7,450 nucleotides of DNA from Oscillospiraceae bacterium (GTDB lineage: Bacteria; Bacillota_A; Clostridia; Monoglobales; WRBX01), in assembly GCA_009784335.1 (NCBI GenBank), contig WRBX01000028.1, forward strand, positions 1 to 7,450. The letters run 5' to 3'. A model generated the notes under the pieces. It had not been told where the DNA came from. It saw only the letters and a program-made list of their open reading frames with translations, and did not search any database. Below, one piece after another: positions 5,330 through 7,450 of this stretch (its first letter is position 1; each line of letters opens with the position of its first letter). A program made the translations under genes and the position numbers.

Positions 5330-6976
5330 ATGAAAAAGGCAATTTCACTGGCGTTAAGTATCGCAATGTTGTTCACCTTTGTTGCAACTTCGGCAAAAAG
5401 TTTTTCAGATGTGAAATCGGGCGACTGGTTTTACGCAGATGTAAGCGAGTTATCCGACCTCGACATCATCAAGGGCCGCGATGGCGGATGGTTCGATCCG
5501 CATGCAAATGTCACCCGCGCCGAATATGTGGCGATGCATAATCGCGCGTTTCCCGCGGCAGTGTCAACCGAGATTAAGCAAATCACCTTTTCGGATGTGA
5601 AATCGGGAGATTGGTTTTATAATGATGTTTATAAAGGTGCAAAAGCCGGGCTAATAAATGGCCGCGATGGCGGCTGGTTCGACCCCAATGCACCAATCAC
5701 AAGGCAAGAGGCTGCGGTGGTTACATATAATTACCTTGAAAAAGTTGGTTTCGATTTTGATAAAGGCACACCTGCTTCAACCAATGACATGGGCAAAGTG
5801 GCAAGTTGGGCTTTCAAACATGTGGCACAGCTTGTAAATAATGGGATTATATCGGGCTATCCCGAAGGTGATTTTCGGCCTCTAAAAGACATAACCCGCG
5901 CAGAATCAGCGGCAATCATAAACCGCGCATATAAAAAAGCGCCAAAGGTGGCCTCTCCAACCCTAGCCCCAACGGCGCCCCCGGTTGGCGAGCTGGAGAT
6001 AAAAGATGTTTTTGGCACGGCAACTATGACCGGTGTGACAGGCTTTGATGCGCGATTTTACACTCAAAGCGCCACTTATATGTATTATTGGGATGCAAAC
6101 TTTCATGCCAGAACTGATATCGAGCATACTGTGAACGGCGCGTTTATCAAGCTGGAATTAAAGCCGCCGCCCGATAGAGTGTTTGAGGAAACAAGGCGGT
6201 TATATGATATAATATGCGATAATGAATATTTGGATGACCAGTCATTTTACCACGGAAGTTATAGCAATGTGGTGGTTGAAAACATATTCTGGGATGCAAA
6301 AGAGAATTGCGCGATGGCGGTTATAAGATTCGGCACCGCAGGGTATAAAATGATTGCGGTAGATAATATGAGCAAAAATAACGATGCCGGATATTATAAA
6401 AAATGGACAAAAGCCGAGTGCGCATATGGTTTAGATGAGGATTTCTTGGTGACAGGAAGGCTTACAAATGGAACATACATTGGGGCAGGGCTTTGGGACG
6501 AATATGGTGAAGAAGAGGGCGATTTTGGTATATATTATGATTGGTTTGAAGAAACTCCTTTCGGAACAGTTGCGCGAGTAGCTGCTTATGCAGGACAAGG
6601 TATGGGTATGGTTTTTGAAGAAGTGAGCGGTAATAAAATTAGAGTATGTGATTATGGTTATGTTGACCTCATTGATTTCGAAAATGACACATGTGAAACT
6701 TTATACAGTGGGTATGAGAATTTTGACACATATTTTGATGGTGATCATAGCATGTCTGCTTTAAGAAATAATACATATTATAACCTAAGCTGGCATTGCG
6801 GAAAACTTTGGGTTGTGGATTTGGCTAATAATAAAACTAGCAGCGGTGCTCATCTCTATCCACAAGAAAAAGAGAGTTTTATTGGGCAAAAACTGATTGT
6901 TGGCCCGAATAATTATGTTCTGCATTACGATAAAGAAACGCAAAGATTTATCCGATTGAGTTTTTCGTATAAATAA
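5330..6976 (+). CDS. Secreted protein with three SLH domains and unknown C-terminal domain
   Basis: A 548-residue exported surface protein. The ATG follows AAAGGA (5315-5320) by nine bases. Residues 1-22 are a signal peptide (MKKAIS, hydrophobic to V18, cleavage likely after ATSA). Three SLH domains follow: about 24-74 (TRAE at 62-65), 86-136 (TRQE at 124-127) and 148-201 (TRAE at 189-192). SLH domains are known to bind secondary cell-wall polymer, often pyruvylated, so the protein is probably held on the cell wall. The first two domains share SDVKSGDWFY and GRDGGWFDP nearly exactly, pointing to a recent internal duplication; the third is diverged. A Pro/Ala/Thr linker (204-219) leads to a domain of about 325 residues that I do not recognise. 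It is rich in Tyr, Trp, Asp and Glu and holds all six cysteines (296, 327, 364, 440, 455, 490); beta-strand-rich structure is likely. It is transcribed alone from the strong promoter at 5149 and closed by the terminator at 6991. No enzymatic motif was seen. Confidence 0.93.
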   Translation: MKKAISLALSIAMLFTFVATSAKSFSDVKSGDWFYADVSELSDLDIIKGRDGGWFDPHANVTRAEYVAMHNRAFPAAVSTEIKQITFSDVKSGDWFYNDVYKGAKAGLINGRDGGWFDPNAPITRQEAAVVTYNYLEKVGFDFDKGTPASTNDMGKVASWAFKHVAQLVNNGIISGYPEGDFRPLKDITRAESAAIINRAYKKAPKVASPTLAPTAPPVGELEIKDVFGTATMTGVTGFDARFYTQSATYMYYWDANFHARTDIEHTVNGAFIKLELKPPPDRVFEETRRLYDIICDNEYLDDQSFYHGSYSNVVVENIFWDAKENCAMAVIRFGTAGYKMIAVDNMSKNNDAGYYKKWTKAECAYGLDEDFLVTGRLTNGTYIGAGLWDEYGEEEGDFGIYYDWFEETPFGTVARVAAYAGQGMGMVFEEVSGNKIRVCDYGYVDLIDFENDTCETLYSGYENFDTYFDGDHSMSALRNNTYYNLSWHCGKLWVVDLANNKTSSGAHLYPQEKESFIGQKLIVGPNNYVLHYDKETQRFIRLSFSYK

Positions 6977-6990
6977 TGATAAAGATAATA

Positions 6991-7022
6991 GAGAGCGGTT
7001 TTAGCGAGCCGCTTTCTTTTTT
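6991..7022 (+). terminator. Intrinsic terminator of the SLH gene
   Basis: GAGAGCGG (6991-6998) pairs with CCGCTTTC (7009-7016) over eight base pairs with one G-U, around a ten-base loop. It is followed directly by six Ts (7017-7022). It lies 14 bases after the stop codon. Confidence 0.85.
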
Positions 7023-7046
7023 GCTGATGGTTGCGGCGAATTTGCA

Positions 7047-7208
7047 GGGGCGGACCGCTGGCCGCCCGAAAACATGGCACAAAAATGCGGGCGGCTGATA
7101 GCCGCCCCTACGAATGAGCTGTCGGTGATTGCTCGTAGGGGACGATGCCCACATCGTCCCGCGCTTCGAAGTAGGGCTTCGTAGACGGGCGAACACTGTT
7201 CGCCCCTA
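7047..7208. repeat. Cluster of four GGGCG-type hairpins, downstream block
   Basis: Hairpins are GGGCGGACC/GGCCGCCC (7048-7067, one bulged A), GGGCGGCT/AGCCGCCC (7089-7107, inverted, ending CCCCTACG), GGGACGATG/CATCGTCCC (7139-7160) and GGGCGAAC/GTTCGCCC (7187-7205, inverted). The first two are joined by ATGGCACAAAAA, as in the upstream block. Positions 7134-7162 are identical to 4892-4920 over 29 bases. Reverse-strand open frames across this region are repeat-derived and not genes. Confidence 0.75.
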
Positions 7209-7244
7209 CAATCTCGATTCATACCAAGAGCGATGAAGGCACTT

Positions 7245-7272
7245 TTGACAAATTTTTTTGGTTGTGTAGAAT
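7245..7272 (+). promoter_or_regulatory. Probable sigma-A promoter for yraN
   Basis: TTGACA (7245-7250) is a perfect -35 box. TAGAAT (7267-7272), preceded by TG, matches the -10 box at five of six positions after a 16-base spacer. The predicted transcript start near 7279 gives a leader of about 25 bases carrying the GAGGAG ribosome binding site. Confidence 0.65.
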
Positions 7273-7275
7273 GAG

Positions 7276-7303
7276 TTAGAAGTTGGAAGTGAGGAGTTAG
7301 AAG
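7276..7303 (+). repeat. Half heptad repeat abutting the yraN start
   Basis: Four spacer-free 7-base units: TTAGAAG (7276-7282), TTGGAAG, TGAGGAG (7290-7296) and TTAGAAG (7297-7303). They are the same type and polarity as the left arm of the 2430-2485 element, but without the inverted right arm. The third unit supplies the Shine-Dalgarno and the TTG start codon follows the fourth unit directly. Confidence 0.75.
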
Positions 7304-7450
7304 TTGTTTCATAATAAGGTGTTAGGTGAATATGGGGAGAAGTTTGTTGCGGAGCATTTGGAGAAGATAGGATACAAGATTTTGCGGCGGAATTTTAAGG
7401 CATGCGGGGCGGAGATTGATATTATTGCGAGTGTGCCTAATGCTGAAAAC
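7304..7450 (+). CDS. yraN: YraN/UPF0102 family nuclease-like protein, 3'-truncated by window edge
   Basis: The first 49 codons run to the window end. The visible peptide has the family pattern: NKVLGEYGEKFVAEHL (4-19), then GYKILRRNFK (23-32), then GAEIDIIA (35-42). This corresponds to the usual N-x-x-G-x-x-G-E, GY-x-I-L-x-x-N and G-E-I-D-L-I-A motifs; an extra Ala sits between G35 and E37. UPF0102 proteins have a PD-(D/E)XK-like fold related to Holliday-junction resolvases, but their role is not established; E37-I-D39 are part of the predicted active site. The TTG start at 7304 is supported by AGGAG (7292-7296) seven bases upstream, and an in-frame TAG at 7298-7300 rules out any earlier start. 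It has its own probable promoter at 7245. The rest of the gene lies beyond the window. Confidence 0.88.
   Translation, partial: MFHNKVLGEYGEKFVAEHLEKIGYKILRRNFKACGAEIDIIASVPNAEN

Noticed and set aside
5180..5330. Riboswitch in the SLH leader
   Set aside because: The leader is structured, but I could not match any known riboswitch core, and the gene is not metabolic; the palindromes are explained by repeat families.
6948..7312. Two reverse-strand open frames of 82 and 103 codons
   Set aside because: They cross the SLH terminator, GGGCG hairpins and the yraN promoter; they are repeat-derived without protein-like pattern.
1..7450. Undescribed multi-gene defence or biosynthetic system
   Set aside because: Genes present are housekeeping or single surface proteins; the adjacent nuclease-fold families RmuC and YraN sit at opposite ends with unrelated genes between and show no operon link.

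Overview
The window looks like part of the chromosome of an uncultured bacterium, most likely a Gram-positive-type lineage of the Bacillota (Clostridia-like). The grounds are a secreted protein with three SLH (S-layer homology) domains, strong AGGAG-type Shine-Dalgarno sites with TTG and ATG starts, a textbook sigma-A promoter, and gene boundaries full of short palindromic repeats. The assignment is an inference; there is no rRNA or other marker to settle it. All supported genes lie on the + strand.

Layout. 1-1096: an RmuC-family protein cut off at its N-terminus by the window edge, its last codons running into an ACACAGATT-type dispersed repeat. 1143-1853: an unrecognised small secreted protein, more AT-rich than its neighbours. 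1863-2447: a YfcE/MJ0936-like metallophosphoesterase whose ribosome binding site overlaps the preceding stop codon, so the two are probably co-translated. 2564-3313: triosephosphate isomerase (tpiA). 3396-4490: a RodA-type SEDS peptidoglycan polymerase starting at TTG. 4491-5329: about 840 bases without a credible gene, holding three back-to-back hairpins, a two-copy GC-rich repeat, four GGGCG-type hairpins, an array of 11-bp-phased repeats, phased A-tracts and a perfect-consensus promoter with a roughly 145-base leader. 5330-6976: the SLH-domain surface protein, followed by a clear intrinsic terminator. 6977-7303: more GGGCG hairpins and a promoter. 7304-7450: the first 49 codons of a YraN/UPF0102 protein.

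The genes are mostly housekeeping (central glycolysis, cell-wall elongation, DNA-maintenance nucleases of the PD-(D/E)XK type at both ends) plus one cell-surface protein under its own strong promoter. I see no obvious multi-gene defence or mobile system. The most unusual content is non-coding. Two intergenic elements are each built from four 7-bp units followed immediately by four reverse-complement 7-bp units, with different unit sequences, and a third half-element has four units and abuts the yraN start codon. Repeat sequence supplies the stop codon of the phosphoesterase, probably the stop of rmuC, and the Shine-Dalgarno of yraN. A hairpin family with a fixed rim and a covarying core occurs at least eight times and flanks the SLH gene on both sides, including a 29-bp exact match about 2.2 kb apart.
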